Shown here piece by piece: positions 23,876 through 33,340 of a stretch of 64,000 bases of DNA. A program made the translations under genes and the position numbers. The stretch spans positions 1 through 64,000 of the forward strand of contig NZ_JABWQP020000016.1 in assembly GCF_014268505.2 (NCBI RefSeq), read 5' to 3'. Under the pieces are notes generated by a model. The model had not been told where the DNA came from, did not search any database, and saw only the letters and a program-made list of their open reading frames with translations. Numbering within the stretch: the first letter of the stretch is position 1; each line of letters starts with the position of its first letter. The stretch is from Pseudomonas khorasanensis (GTDB taxonomy: Bacteria > Pseudomonadota > Gammaproteobacteria > Pseudomonadales > Pseudomonadaceae).

Positions 23876-24271
23876 TTACTTATCGATTTCGTCCAGCGCT
23901 TCCTGCAGTTCCTTGCGCGACTCGGCGAGCTTGTTCTTGCGCTTTTCGATCTTCTCCGGATCGCCTTTCTTCATGGCTTTATCCAGATCCGCCTGACGCT
24001 GGCTGACTTCGTGTCTGGCCTCAAGCACCTTGTTCTCACGTTCTTTCTTCAACCCGGCGTCGGTGCAGTGCTCGGTCACTTCACGCAGCGCGGTTTCCAG
24101 ACCGGCCTGCTGCTCCAGGTTGCCGCGCGACTTGGCCTGTTCGATCTGATTGATGATGCCCTGCTTCTTGGCAGCGCAACCGGTCAGGCCCGGGCCGTCT
24201 TCTTCGGCCATTACCGGGGCGGCCATGACGCCGCAAAGGGTGAGCAGGGCGAGCGGTGCGAGAAATTTCAT
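23876..24271 (-). CDS. DUF1090-family periplasmic protein (YqjC-like)
   Basis: A 131-residue protein with a Sec signal peptide (MKFLAPLALLTLCGVMAAPVMA) and a DUF1090 domain. LTGCAAKKQGIINQIEQAKSRGN and EVTEHCTDAGLKKERENKVLEA carry the two conserved cysteines, which may form a disulphide. The remainder is highly charged and predicted as coiled coil (KVLEARHEVSQRQADLDKAM to the end). The function of the family is unknown. LigB lies upstream on the same strand, 97 bp away. Confidence 0.88.
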   Translation of the reverse strand: MKFLAPLALLTLCGVMAAPVMAEEDGPGLTGCAAKKQGIINQIEQAKSRGNLEQQAGLETALREVTEHCTDAGLKKERENKVLEARHEVSQRQADLDKAMKKGDPEKIEKRKNKLAESRKELQEALDEIDK

Positions 24272-24368
24272 AAAAGCTCCATGTGCAAAGGCAATCAGGG
24301 TTGGAGGGCACTGCGCTGTTGGAGCGCCTGGCCGTCGGTTGGGTTCCCGGCGGACGGGGACTGCATGT

Positions 24369-26036
24369 TCAGAAACCGTCGATGCCGGCGGCCTGTAGGG
24401 TGCTACTCAATGCCAGTACCTGCGGGTCGCGAAAGAATGCGCTCAGTTGCGCAGCGCGTCCCGGGCCGATGCCGGCCTCTGCCTGCCATTGTTCAGTGTC
24501 GCGTTGTGCCAGTGCCTGCCACGAACCGGCAAGTTGTGCCTGCCCGGTCGGCGGCATGCCCAGCGCCTTCAACCATTGAGCGAACGGCCGTTGCCGTGCG
24601 CGTTGAAAACTGTCGATCAGACGCGCGCTGCTGCGCTCGCCGAAGCCGGCAATGTTAGCAAGCTCTGACGCGTCCAGGGTCAGCCAATCCAGCAGGTTGT
24701 TCACACGGCCTGTTTCGAAAAGTTTCTCCCAGGTGCCGCGACCGACATTTGGCATTGCCAGGCCCTGCTTGCCACTGAGCCAGGTCAGGCGAGCGAGAAA
24801 CTGGCTTTCACAGCTGGGGGTGGGTTGCCAGCAGCTCAAGGCGTGGTAGTCGCTGGCGTTGGGGATATTGATTTCTGCCCGTTCGCGGGTGCGAAGTACG
24901 ACCCCGTCCAGTCGCGGGATCGTTAGCCCGGCCAGGCTGATTGCCACCTGATCGTGGGGTCGTATATCGAGTGTCTGCCAGCGCTTGAGCGAGCTGACGC
25001 TGACCCGTTTGATTTCCCGGTCGTCGAGTTTGACCGGCGCCAGTTCGAGTACTGGCGTGATACGTCCGGTGCGGCCAATCTTGAAGTTGACCTTGCGCAC
25101 CTCGGCCAATGCCTGTGCGAAAGGATATTTCCAGGCGATCGCCCAATAGGGCGCGCGGGCCTGCCAGCGCTCGGCGGGTGGGCGCTGGCTCTGACGCAAC
25201 ACCACGCCGTCGCTGGCAAAGGGCAGGGGCGAGTGATACCAGTGTTCGCGCCATTTTTGCGCATCGCCAAAATGACTGACCGGATGGGTGTACGGTTCAA
25301 TCGTGTCGAACCCCAACGCCGCCAGCGCGGACAACCGTGCAGGCAGATCCGAAGCATCTTGCGGCCAGTCCCAGACAAACAAACCGATCCCCGCTGCTTC
25401 TTCGGCAGCGAGCGATTTTCGCCCCATCAGCCCGGCCACCGTCGCACGGGCATTGACGCTGCCGGATTGCGCTTGCACATGGGCGTTCAATCGCCAATAG
25501 AGTTCGCCCTGCACCAGCAGGTCGGCTGGCTGCGTCAGCCGCTGTGGAATGGCCGCGATCCTGCGCGCCGACGCCGTCCAGTCCTGGCCGCTGGCACCGT
25601 CACCGCGACTGATGGCTTGCTGCAGTATTCCCTGTCGGTAGATCAGCGTGACGGCAACGCCGTCAACTTTGGGCTGCACCCAAACGTCCTGGCGATCACG
25701 CAGCCAGGTGGCAACGTCTTCGGTTTGATGGAGCTTGTCCAGGCCTGTGTGGGCGATGGGGTGGGGGACGACGCCTGACGCTGTGCGCAATGGCGGCGAC
25801 GATGAGGGCTGCTTAAAGCAGTTGCGCCATTTGCTCAGCCGTAACAGGGATTGGTCATAGAGTTCGTCGGCAATCAATGAACGACCTTCGCGGTGGTAGG
25901 CCTCGTCCCATTGGTCGATCTGTTTTTGCAGGGCAGTGATTTCGTTTTTTGCCTGAGTGTCTGGCCAGTCCGGGCATTGGGAAGCGTGACTGGCGAGGCT
26001 GATGGAGCTGATTAAAAGCAGAAGATAAAAACGCAT
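24369..26036 (-). CDS. ligB: NAD+-dependent DNA ligase LigB
   Basis: LigB is the second bacterial NAD+-dependent DNA ligase, joining nicks in duplex DNA. The 555-residue protein has a short hydrophobic N-terminus that looks like a signal peptide (MRFYLLLLISSISLASHASQ), as is usual for LigB annotations. The adenylation domain has the lysine motif KVDG in VQPKVDGVAVTLIY, and later FKIGRTGRITPVLELAPV (OB fold). The HhH region is ANIAGFGERSSARLIDSF and GIGPGRAAQLSAFF. A BRCT domain is absent, which separates it from LigA. The ATG at 26036 follows AAGGACGCTCACC. Confidence 0.93.
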   Translation of the reverse strand: MRFYLLLLISSISLASHASQCPDWPDTQAKNEITALQKQIDQWDEAYHREGRSLIADELYDQSLLRLSKWRNCFKQPSSSPPLRTASGVVPHPIAHTGLDKLHQTEDVATWLRDRQDVWVQPKVDGVAVTLIYRQGILQQAISRGDGASGQDWTASARRIAAIPQRLTQPADLLVQGELYWRLNAHVQAQSGSVNARATVAGLMGRKSLAAEEAAGIGLFVWDWPQDASDLPARLSALAALGFDTIEPYTHPVSHFGDAQKWREHWYHSPLPFASDGVVLRQSQRPPAERWQARAPYWAIAWKYPFAQALAEVRKVNFKIGRTGRITPVLELAPVKLDDREIKRVSVSSLKRWQTLDIRPHDQVAISLAGLTIPRLDGVVLRTRERAEINIPNASDYHALSCWQPTPSCESQFLARLTWLSGKQGLAMPNVGRGTWEKLFETGRVNNLLDWLTLDASELANIAGFGERSSARLIDSFQRARQRPFAQWLKALGMPPTGQAQLAGSWQALAQRDTEQWQAEAGIGPGRAAQLSAFFRDPQVLALSSTLQAAGIDGF

Positions 26037-26135
26037 GGTGAGCGTCCTTGCTCATGGGGAACCCTGAAGGCTAGTCAGGATTTCGAGCGAGGCGGGGCGG
26101 GTGTTTTGCGAGGTGTTGCGGCATGCTCAAACCAT

Positions 26136-26175
26136 AAAAAAACCCCGCACGGCGCGAACCCTGCGGGGCTTTTTT
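26136..26175. terminator. Terminator downstream of metK
   Basis: The stem CCCCGCA/TGCGGGG is flanked by A7 on one side and CTTTTTT on the other, so it works for metK and is symmetrical for the opposite strand. Confidence 0.9.
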
Positions 26176-26186
26176 GCAACCCGGAA

Positions 26187-27377
<1,191 letters not shown>

Positions 27378-27395
27378 CTCGATGTTTTCCTGAAA

Positions 27396-28391
27396 TTACC
27401 GATGGTGAGTGTCGCCAGCCGGTCGCTGAAAGTGGCGAACCTGGATCTGGAAACCATTACGTAAGCCTACATAGAGGCTTTCCCCGGGAACGAGTCCCGC
27501 AGCGGTGGCCCAACGGGCCAGATCGTCCTGTTCAAACCCCAACCAAAGATCACCGCAGGCCTCCCTGGCCCAACTCTGGTTGTGGCTACATAACTCTGTC
27601 ACGAGCAAACTACCGCCCGGTTGCAGCAAATCGGCCATGTGCCTGAGTGCATCGGCCGGGGCGGCGAAATGGTGCAGCACCATGTTCAACACCACGCAAT
27701 CGGCCCGAAGGCTGCTGCCGTTCAATGCATCGGCCAATTGCAGGCTGACGTTAGCCAGCTGTTCACGTTCGCATACCTGGCGCGCCAGTTCGAGCATCGC
27801 CGGGCTGTTGTCCAGCGCGGTCACGGCATGGAAGCGGCGCGCCAGTTCCGGCAGAAAAGCGCCGTCACCGGGGCCGACTTCGATGGCTGTGGCAGCACCA
27901 TTGAAAGTCAACTTGTCGAGCAGGGCCAGCACGCTGTCGCGGTACTGCGGCAGGCCCGCGATCAAATCCTGCTGGGCGCGGAATTTCTCCGCGACCCGGG
28001 CGAAGAAGTCCTGGCTGGCGGCGGCGCGTTGCCCGTGGACCTGTTCGATCCGCGCTTGCACGTCATCCGGCAGGGCCAGATTGTCGACTTCTTCTAACAG
28101 CGCCGCGTGCAGCTTGCCACCCAGCAACTCGGTGTGGGGCAGGGCGCGGCGATAAAAAATCGCATTGCCTTCGCGGCGGGTCGCCACCAGATCGGCTTGC
28201 GCCAGCACTTTAAGGTGATGACTCATGCCCGATTGGCCAATGCCGAAAATCTGCGCCAGCTCCAGCACGCCGAACGAATCATTGGCCAGCGCGCGCAATA
28301 CATTCAACCGCAGCGGATCGCCGCCGGCCTTGCACAGGGCCGCCAGCTCGTCGCAATCGTCATGGCGAATGGAAGGCACGCGTAAGTTCAT
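27396..28391 (-). CDS. ArsR-family regulator fused to SAM-dependent methyltransferase (SahR-like)
   Basis: A 331-residue fusion. Residues 1-100 form an ArsR winged helix (ALCKAGGDPLRLNVLRALANDSFGVLELAQIFGIGQSGMSHHLKVLAQADLVATRREGNAIFYR). From about residue 150 there is a class I methyltransferase fold with the SAM motif AIEVGPGDGAFLPELARRF and the acidic end of strand 2 in VTALDNSPAMLE. ArsR-methyltransferase proteins called SahR are known to control SAM/SAH cycle genes in proteobacteria; the place directly upstream of metK and the palindrome in its own promoter support that role. Whether the methyltransferase part is a SAH/SAM sensor or an enzyme cannot be told from sequence. No other regulator gene is nearby. 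Confidence 0.88.
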   Translation of the reverse strand: MNLRVPSIRHDDCDELAALCKAGGDPLRLNVLRALANDSFGVLELAQIFGIGQSGMSHHLKVLAQADLVATRREGNAIFYRRALPHTELLGGKLHAALLEEVDNLALPDDVQARIEQVHGQRAAASQDFFARVAEKFRAQQDLIAGLPQYRDSVLALLDKLTFNGAATAIEVGPGDGAFLPELARRFHAVTALDNSPAMLELARQVCEREQLANVSLQLADALNGSSLRADCVVLNMVLHHFAAPADALRHMADLLQPGGSLLVTELCSHNQSWAREACGDLWLGFEQDDLARWATAAGLVPGESLYVGLRNGFQIQVRHFQRPAGDTHHR

Positions 28392-28429
28392 AGGGCTGGC
28401 AGTCTAGAGACGGGTGGAATGCATCGCAA

Positions 28430-28459
28430 GAGCAATATCAAAAAGTTTTGATATTGCTC
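28430..28459. promoter_or_regulatory. 30-bp near-perfect palindrome, candidate operator of the SahR-like regulator
   Basis: Two perfect 14-nt inverted arms, GAGCAATATCAAAA and TTTTGATATTGCTC, flank a 2-nt centre. It lies 38 bp upstream of the SahR-like start codon and about 190 bp upstream of tktA on the other side. The arms are far longer than chance would give, and it is a typical size and place for a dimeric ArsR-type repressor. Confidence 0.75.
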
Positions 28460-28511
28460 GATAAATGGCACTTCCCCTGAGGTCGCCAACTCTAGAAACG
28501 AATAGCGGAAA

Positions 28512-28530
28512 GGTTTCACCCGGTGAAACC
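28512..28530. promoter_or_regulatory. 19-bp palindrome in the tktA promoter region
   Basis: GGTTTCACC and GGTGAAACC are perfect inverted arms around a single C. It could bind a LacI- or GntR-type sugar regulator at the tktA promoter; no known consensus is assigned. Confidence 0.5.
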
Positions 28531-28550
28531 GGTGTTATCAATTGGAAAAA

Positions 28551-28616
28551 CGCCTCTGGATGACTATCTGTCATTGCCCCGAGGCGCATGGGTGAGGGAA
28601 AATGCCCTCCTTTTTT
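28551..28616 (+). promoter_or_regulatory. Structured tktA leader with attenuator-like hairpin
   Basis: Outer arms CGCCTC (28551) and GAGGCG (28581) enclose inner arms ATGAC (28560) and GTCAT (28570). Then a 5-bp hairpin GAGGG/CCCTC (28594-28609) is followed by T6 at 28611-28616, 34 nt before the tktA start codon. The last hairpin looks like a weak intrinsic terminator inside the leader. The GAGG of 28581 could also pair with the CCTC of the terminator arm, so alternative folds are possible. Confidence 0.45.
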
Positions 28617-28650
28617 CCGTTTCAATCTATTCACACCCAGGAGATCAGCG

Positions 28651-30648
28651 ATGCCTAGCCGTCGTGAGCGTGCCAACGCCATTCGTGCCCTCAGCATGGA
28701 TGCCGTGCAAAAAGCCAACAGCGGCCATCCCGGTGCCCCCATGGGTATGGCAGATATCGCCGAAGTGCTTTGGCGCGACTACCTCAAGCACAACCCAAGC
28801 AATCCATCCTTCGCCGACCGTGACCGCTTTGTACTGTCCAACGGCCACGGCTCGATGTTGATCTACTCGCTGCTGCACCTGACCGGTTACGACCTGTCGA
28901 TCGACGACCTCAAGCAGTTCCGTCAACTGCACAGCCGCACCCCGGGCCACCCGGAATTCGGCTACACCCCGGGCGTTGAAACCACCACCGGCCCGCTGGG
29001 TCAGGGTCTGGCCAACGCTGTGGGCTTCGCCTTGGCGGAAAAAGTCCTGGCGGCGCAGTTCAACCGTCCAGGCCACGACATCGTCGACCACCACACCTAT
29101 GTGTTCCTCGGTGATGGCTGCATGATGGAAGGCATTTCCCACGAAGTTGCGTCGCTGGCCGGCACTCTGGGCCTGGGCAAGCTGATCGCCTTCTACGATG
29201 ACAACGGCATCTCTATTGATGGCGAAGTTGAAGGCTGGTTCACCGATGACACGCCGAAGCGTTTCGAAGCTTACAACTGGCAGGTGATCCGCAACGTCGA
29301 CGGTCACGATCCGGAAGAAATAAAGACCGCCATCGAAACCGCTCGCAAGAGCGCGCAGCCGACGCTCATCTGCTGCAAGACCACCATCGGTTTCGGTTCG
29401 CCGAACAAGCAAGGCAAGGAAGACTGCCACGGTGCCCCGCTGGGCGACGCCGAAATCGCCCTGACTCGTAAGGCGCTGAACTGGAATCACGGCCCGTTCG
29501 AAATTCCGGCCGACATCTATGCCGAATGGGATGCCAGGGAAGCTGGCCGCGCTGTTGAAGCCGAGTGGGATCAGCGCTTCGCCGCTTACTCCGCTGCGTT
29601 CCCGACCGAAGCCAACGAGCTGGTCCGTCGTCTGAGCGGTGAGTTGCCGGCCGACTTCTCCGAAAAAGCCTCGGCCTACATTGCCGAAGTCGCTGAAAAA
29701 GGCGAAACCATCGCCAGCCGCAAAGCCAGCCAGAACACCCTGAACGCGTTCGGCCCGCTGCTGCCGGAACTGCTCGGCGGTTCGGCTGACCTGGCCGGTT
29801 CCAACCTGACCCTGTGGAAAGGTTGCAAGGGCGTCAACGCTGAAGATGCCAGCGGCAACTACATGTACTACGGCGTGCGCGAATTCGGCATGACCGCGAT
29901 CATGAACGGCGTCACCCTGCACGGCGGTCTGGTGCCTTACGGCGCGACCTTCCTGATGTTCATGGAATACGCCCGCAACGCGGTGCGCATGTCGGCGCTG
30001 ATGAAAAAGCGCGTTATCCATGTCTACACCCACGACTCCATCGGTCTGGGCGAAGACGGCCCGACGCACCAGCCGATCGAGCAACTGACCAGCCTGCGCA
30101 CCACGCCGAACCTGGACACCTGGCGCCCGGCCGATGCCGTGGAATCGGCGGTGGCCTGGAAAAACGCTCTGGAGCGCAAGGACGGCCCGTCGGCGCTGAT
30201 CTTCTCGCGGCAGAATCTGCAGCATCAGACCCGCGATGCTGGCCAGATCGCCGACATCAGCCGCGGTGGCTATGTGCTCAAGGACTGCGCAGGCGAGCCT
30301 GAGCTGATCCTGATCGCAACCGGTTCGGAAGTCGGTCTGGCGGTTCAGGCTTTCGACAAGCTGACCGAACAGGGCCGCAAGGTGCGCGTGGTTTCCATGC
30401 CATGCACCAGCGTGTTCGACGCTCAGGACGCTGGCTACAAGCAGTCGGTTCTGCCGCTGCAGGTTAGCGCACGTATCGCGATCGAAGCGGCGCACGCCGA
30501 CTTCTGGTTCAAGTACGTGGGCCTGGAAGGTCGCGTGATCGGCATGACCACTTACGGTGAATCGGCTCCGGCTTCGGCGTTGTTCGAAGAGTTCGGCTTC
30601 ACACTGGAAAACATCCTGGGTCAGGCTGAAGAACTGCTGGAAGACTAA
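28651..30648 (+). CDS. tktA: Transketolase
   Basis: Transketolase moves two-carbon units between sugar phosphates in the pentose phosphate pathway, using thiamine diphosphate and Mg2+. The 665-residue protein has SGHPGAPMGMADIAEVLW at the N-terminus, the ThDP motif GDGCMMEGISHEVASLAG...FYDDN, THDSIGLGEDGPTHQPIEQL around the substrate histidines, and a C-terminal domain with LIATGSEVGLAVQAF. The ATG at 28651 follows CAGGAGATCAGCG; the open frame upstream to 28588 overlaps the leader hairpins and is rejected. epd, pgk and fba follow on the same strand, a conserved Pseudomonas block. Confidence 0.97.
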   Translation: MPSRRERANAIRALSMDAVQKANSGHPGAPMGMADIAEVLWRDYLKHNPSNPSFADRDRFVLSNGHGSMLIYSLLHLTGYDLSIDDLKQFRQLHSRTPGHPEFGYTPGVETTTGPLGQGLANAVGFALAEKVLAAQFNRPGHDIVDHHTYVFLGDGCMMEGISHEVASLAGTLGLGKLIAFYDDNGISIDGEVEGWFTDDTPKRFEAYNWQVIRNVDGHDPEEIKTAIETARKSAQPTLICCKTTIGFGSPNKQGKEDCHGAPLGDAEIALTRKALNWNHGPFEIPADIYAEWDAREAGRAVEAEWDQRFAAYSAAFPTEANELVRRLSGELPADFSEKASAYIAEVAEKGETIASRKASQNTLNAFGPLLPELLGGSADLAGSNLTLWKGCKGVNAEDASGNYMYYGVREFGMTAIMNGVTLHGGLVPYGATFLMFMEYARNAVRMSALMKKRVIHVYTHDSIGLGEDGPTHQPIEQLTSLRTTPNLDTWRPADAVESAVAWKNALERKDGPSALIFSRQNLQHQTRDAGQIADISRGGYVLKDCAGEPELILIATGSEVGLAVQAFDKLTEQGRKVRVVSMPCTSVFDAQDAGYKQSVLPLQVSARIAIEAAHADFWFKYVGLEGRVIGMTTYGESAPASALFEEFGFTLENILGQAEELLED

Positions 30649-30679
30649 ATCTGACAGTTGTGTTGTCCGGGCTGACGCC

Positions 30680-30743
30680 TTCGCGAGCAGGCTCGCTCCC
30701 ACATTGGAATGCATTTCCCTGTGGGAACGAGCCTGCTCGCGAA
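30680..30743. repeat. REP pair, class a (between tktA and epd)
   Basis: TTCGCGAGCAGGCTCGCTCC and the near-perfect inverse GGAACGAGCCTGCTCGCGAA with a short spacer. Confidence 0.9.
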
Positions 30744-30799
30744 AGCGTTGGTTCAGGCAACATCGCACTGCATGATTCACCACGGTAATCGAGAACCCC

Positions 30800-31852
30800 A
30801 TGCCTCAACCGCGTCCCTACAAAGTTGCACTCAACGGCTACGGCCGCATTGGTCGTTGCGTCTTGCGGGCGTTGTTCGAGCGAGGCGAGAACGCCGGGTT
30901 TGAAATTGTCGCAATCAACGATCTGGCCGACATGGCCAGCATCGAATACCTGACACGCTTCGACTCCACCCACGGCCGTTTCCCCGGCGAAGTGCGGATC
31001 GAAGGCGACTGTCTGCTTATCAATGGCGAGTGCGTGAAAGTTTTGCGCAGCGCCACCCCCGAAGGCATCGATTGGGCGTCCCTTGGCGTCGATCTGGTGC
31101 TGGAATGTTCAGGCGCCTATCACACCCGTGCTGACGGCCAGCGTTTTCTCGACGCTGGCGCGCCACGTGTGCTGTTCTCGCAGCCGATGGCCAGCGAGGC
31201 GGATGTCGACGCGACCATTGTTTACGGCGTCAATCAGCATTGCCTGACCGGCGACGAACTGCTGGTGTCCAACGCCTCCTGCACGACCAACTGCGGCGTG
31301 CCGCTGTTGCGCCTGCTCGACAAGGCGATCGGCCTGGATTACGTGTCGATCACCACCATTCACTCGGCGATGAACGATCAGCCGGTCATCGATGCTTATC
31401 ACGATGAAGACCTGCGCCGCACCCGCTCGGCGTTCCAGTCGGTCATCCCGGTGTCCACTGGTCTGGCGCGCGGTATCGAGCGCCTGCTGCCGGAACTTGC
31501 CGGACGAATTCAGGCCAAAGCCGTGCGTGTGCCGACCGTCAACGTGTCCTGCCTCGACATCACGATGCAGACCGCCACCGCGACCGACGCCAATGAGGTC
31601 AACCGGATCCTGCGCGAAGCCGCCACCAGCGGCCCGCTCAAAGGTCTTTTGGCCTACACCGAGTTGCCGCACGCCAGTTGCGATTTCAACCATGACCCAC
31701 ATTCGGCCATCGTCGATGCCAGTCAGACCCGTGTTTCCGGCCCTCGGCTGGTGAACATCCTGGCCTGGTTCGACAACGAATGGGGTTTTGCCAACCGAAT
31801 GCTGGACGTTGCAGAGCACTATCTGCAAACAGCAACTTCAAAAAAACCGTAG
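30800..31852 (+). CDS. epd: D-erythrose-4-phosphate dehydrogenase
   Basis: Epd oxidises erythrose 4-phosphate to 4-phosphoerythronate, the first step to pyridoxal phosphate through PdxB. It is a GAPDH-like protein of 350 residues with an NAD-binding start (YKVALNGYGRIGRCVLRALFERG) and the catalytic cysteine at C161 in VSNASCTTNCGVPLL. RRTRSAFQSVIPVSTGLARGIERLLPEL and WFDNEWGFANRMLD are family signatures that favour Epd over GAPDH, as does the position between tktA and pgk. pgk begins only 12 bp after the stop. Confidence 0.93.
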   Translation: MPQPRPYKVALNGYGRIGRCVLRALFERGENAGFEIVAINDLADMASIEYLTRFDSTHGRFPGEVRIEGDCLLINGECVKVLRSATPEGIDWASLGVDLVLECSGAYHTRADGQRFLDAGAPRVLFSQPMASEADVDATIVYGVNQHCLTGDELLVSNASCTTNCGVPLLRLLDKAIGLDYVSITTIHSAMNDQPVIDAYHDEDLRRTRSAFQSVIPVSTGLARGIERLLPELAGRIQAKAVRVPTVNVSCLDITMQTATATDANEVNRILREAATSGPLKGLLAYTELPHASCDFNHDPHSAIVDASQTRVSGPRLVNILAWFDNEWGFANRMLDVAEHYLQTATSKKP

Positions 31853-31864
31853 GAAATGCGACCC

Positions 31865-33028
31865 ATGACCGTGTTGAAGATGTCCGACCTCGATCTGCAA
31901 GGTAAGCGCGTATTGATCCGCGAAGACCTCAACGTCCCCGTCAAGGATGGTGTTGTCACCAGCGATGCGCGAATCCTGGCTTCGCTGCCGACCATCAAGC
32001 TGGCGTTGGAAAAAGGTGCGGCCGTCATGGTTTGCTCGCACCTTGGCCGTCCAACCGAAGGTGAATTCTCTGCCGAGAACAGCCTCAAGCCTGTCGCCGA
32101 CTACCTGAGCAAGGCCCTGGGCCGTGAAGTGCCGCTGGTGGCTGACTACCTGGGCGGCGTTGACGTCAAGGCTGGCGACATCGTGCTGTTCGAGAACGTG
32201 CGCTTCAACAAGGGCGAGAAAAAGAACGCCGACGAACTGGCCCAGCAATACGCCGCCCTCTGCGACGTGTTCGTGATGGACGCCTTCGGCACCGCTCACC
32301 GCGCTGAGGGTTCGACCCATGGCGTGGCCAAGTTCGCCAAAGTCGCTGCTGCTGGCCCGTTGCTGGCCGCTGAACTGGACGCGCTGGGCAAAGCCCTGGG
32401 TGCGCCGGCCAAGCCGATGGCCGCCATCGTTGCCGGTTCCAAGGTGTCGACCAAGCTCGACGTGCTGAACAGCCTGAGCCAGATCTGCGATCAACTGATC
32501 GTCGGCGGCGGCATTGCCAACACCTTCCTCGCGGCGGCCGGTCACCCGGTCGGCAAATCGTTGTACGAACCGGATCTGCTCGACACAGCGCGCGCTATCG
32601 CCGCTAAAGTCAGCGTACCGCTGCCGGTTGACGTAGTGGTCGCCAAGGAATTCGCCGAGAGCGCCGAAGCCACCGTGAAGCTGATCGCTGACGTTGCTGC
32701 CGATGACATGATTCTGGACATCGGCCCGCAAACCGCAGCGAACTTCGCTGAATTGCTGAAATCGTCGAGAACCATTCTGTGGAACGGCCCGGTGGGCGTG
32801 TTCGAATTCGATCAGTTCGGCAACGGCACCAAGGTGCTGGCCCAAGCCATCGCAGAAAGCTCGGCGTTCTCCATCGCGGGCGGCGGCGATACTCTGGCCG
32901 CTATCGATAAATATGGCGTGGCCGAGCAAATCTCCTACATTTCTACCGGCGGTGGCGCGTTCCTCGAATTCGTCGAAGGCAAGGTGCTGCCGGCCGTTGA
33001 AGTCCTGGAAAGCCGGGCCAAGGCCTGA
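31865..33028 (+). CDS. pgk: Phosphoglycerate kinase
   Basis: Pgk transfers phosphate from 1,3-bisphosphoglycerate to ADP in glycolysis and works in reverse in gluconeogenesis. The 387-residue length is the usual one. The N-domain signature is KRVLIREDLNVPVKDG, with HLGRPTEG and ENVRFNKGEKKN; the C-domain has AIVAGSKVSTKLDVLN and the nucleotide loop GGGDTLAAIDKYG, ending ISTGGGAFLEFVEGKVLPAVE. Two ATGs are close: 31856 lies only 1-2 nt after TAGGAA, while 31865 has the right distance, so 31865 is chosen. Confidence 0.96.
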   Translation: MTVLKMSDLDLQGKRVLIREDLNVPVKDGVVTSDARILASLPTIKLALEKGAAVMVCSHLGRPTEGEFSAENSLKPVADYLSKALGREVPLVADYLGGVDVKAGDIVLFENVRFNKGEKKNADELAQQYAALCDVFVMDAFGTAHRAEGSTHGVAKFAKVAAAGPLLAAELDALGKALGAPAKPMAAIVAGSKVSTKLDVLNSLSQICDQLIVGGGIANTFLAAAGHPVGKSLYEPDLLDTARAIAAKVSVPLPVDVVVAKEFAESAEATVKLIADVAADDMILDIGPQTAANFAELLKSSRTILWNGPVGVFEFDQFGNGTKVLAQAIAESSAFSIAGGGDTLAAIDKYGVAEQISYISTGGGAFLEFVEGKVLPAVEVLESRAKA

Positions 33029-33062
33029 GGCCGCCCGTTTGGCCAGGCAAAGGAGTGTTCAC

Positions 33063-33284
33063 ATGGTCAAGTCGTTAGCGCTGTTGTTGCTGACCGGTAC
33101 GCTGGCGGCCTGCGGGAGTAATCCGAAGGCCGAGGCGACACCGGCACCCGGCGCGCCGCAGAAGGGCTGTTATCAGGCCGACTGGCAGGCCGAAACCAAC
33201 CCGGTGCTGAACAAGCGTTCCGGGCCGGACGGTCTGGACAAATACGAGACGCAAACCCCGGCCAAGGAACATGGTTGCCCTTGA
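33063..33284 (+). CDS. Small lipoprotein of unknown function
   Basis: A 73-residue protein with a lipoprotein signal (MVKSLALLLLTGTLAACGSN, lipobox LAAC). The mature part is short, Pro-rich at first, then contains GCYQADWQAETNPVLNKRSGPDGLDKYE and ends KEHGCP, with two cysteines that could form a disulphide. I do not recognise a family. AAAGGAGTGTTCAC precedes the ATG. It sits between pgk and the MliC-like gene on the same strand, 34 bp after pgk, so it is very likely in the same transcript. Confidence 0.8.
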   Translation: MVKSLALLLLTGTLAACGSNPKAEATPAPGAPQKGCYQADWQAETNPVLNKRSGPDGLDKYETQTPAKEHGCP

Positions 33285-33340
33285 CGGGTCTGACTCTTAA
33301 CTCAGGGCTGGCGGCATGCGCTGTCAGCCGAGGAACACGG

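Noticed and set aside
28645..30801. 718-codon open frame antisense to tktA
   Set aside because: It is a mirror of a high-GC coding strand with no ribosome binding site and no recognisable domain.
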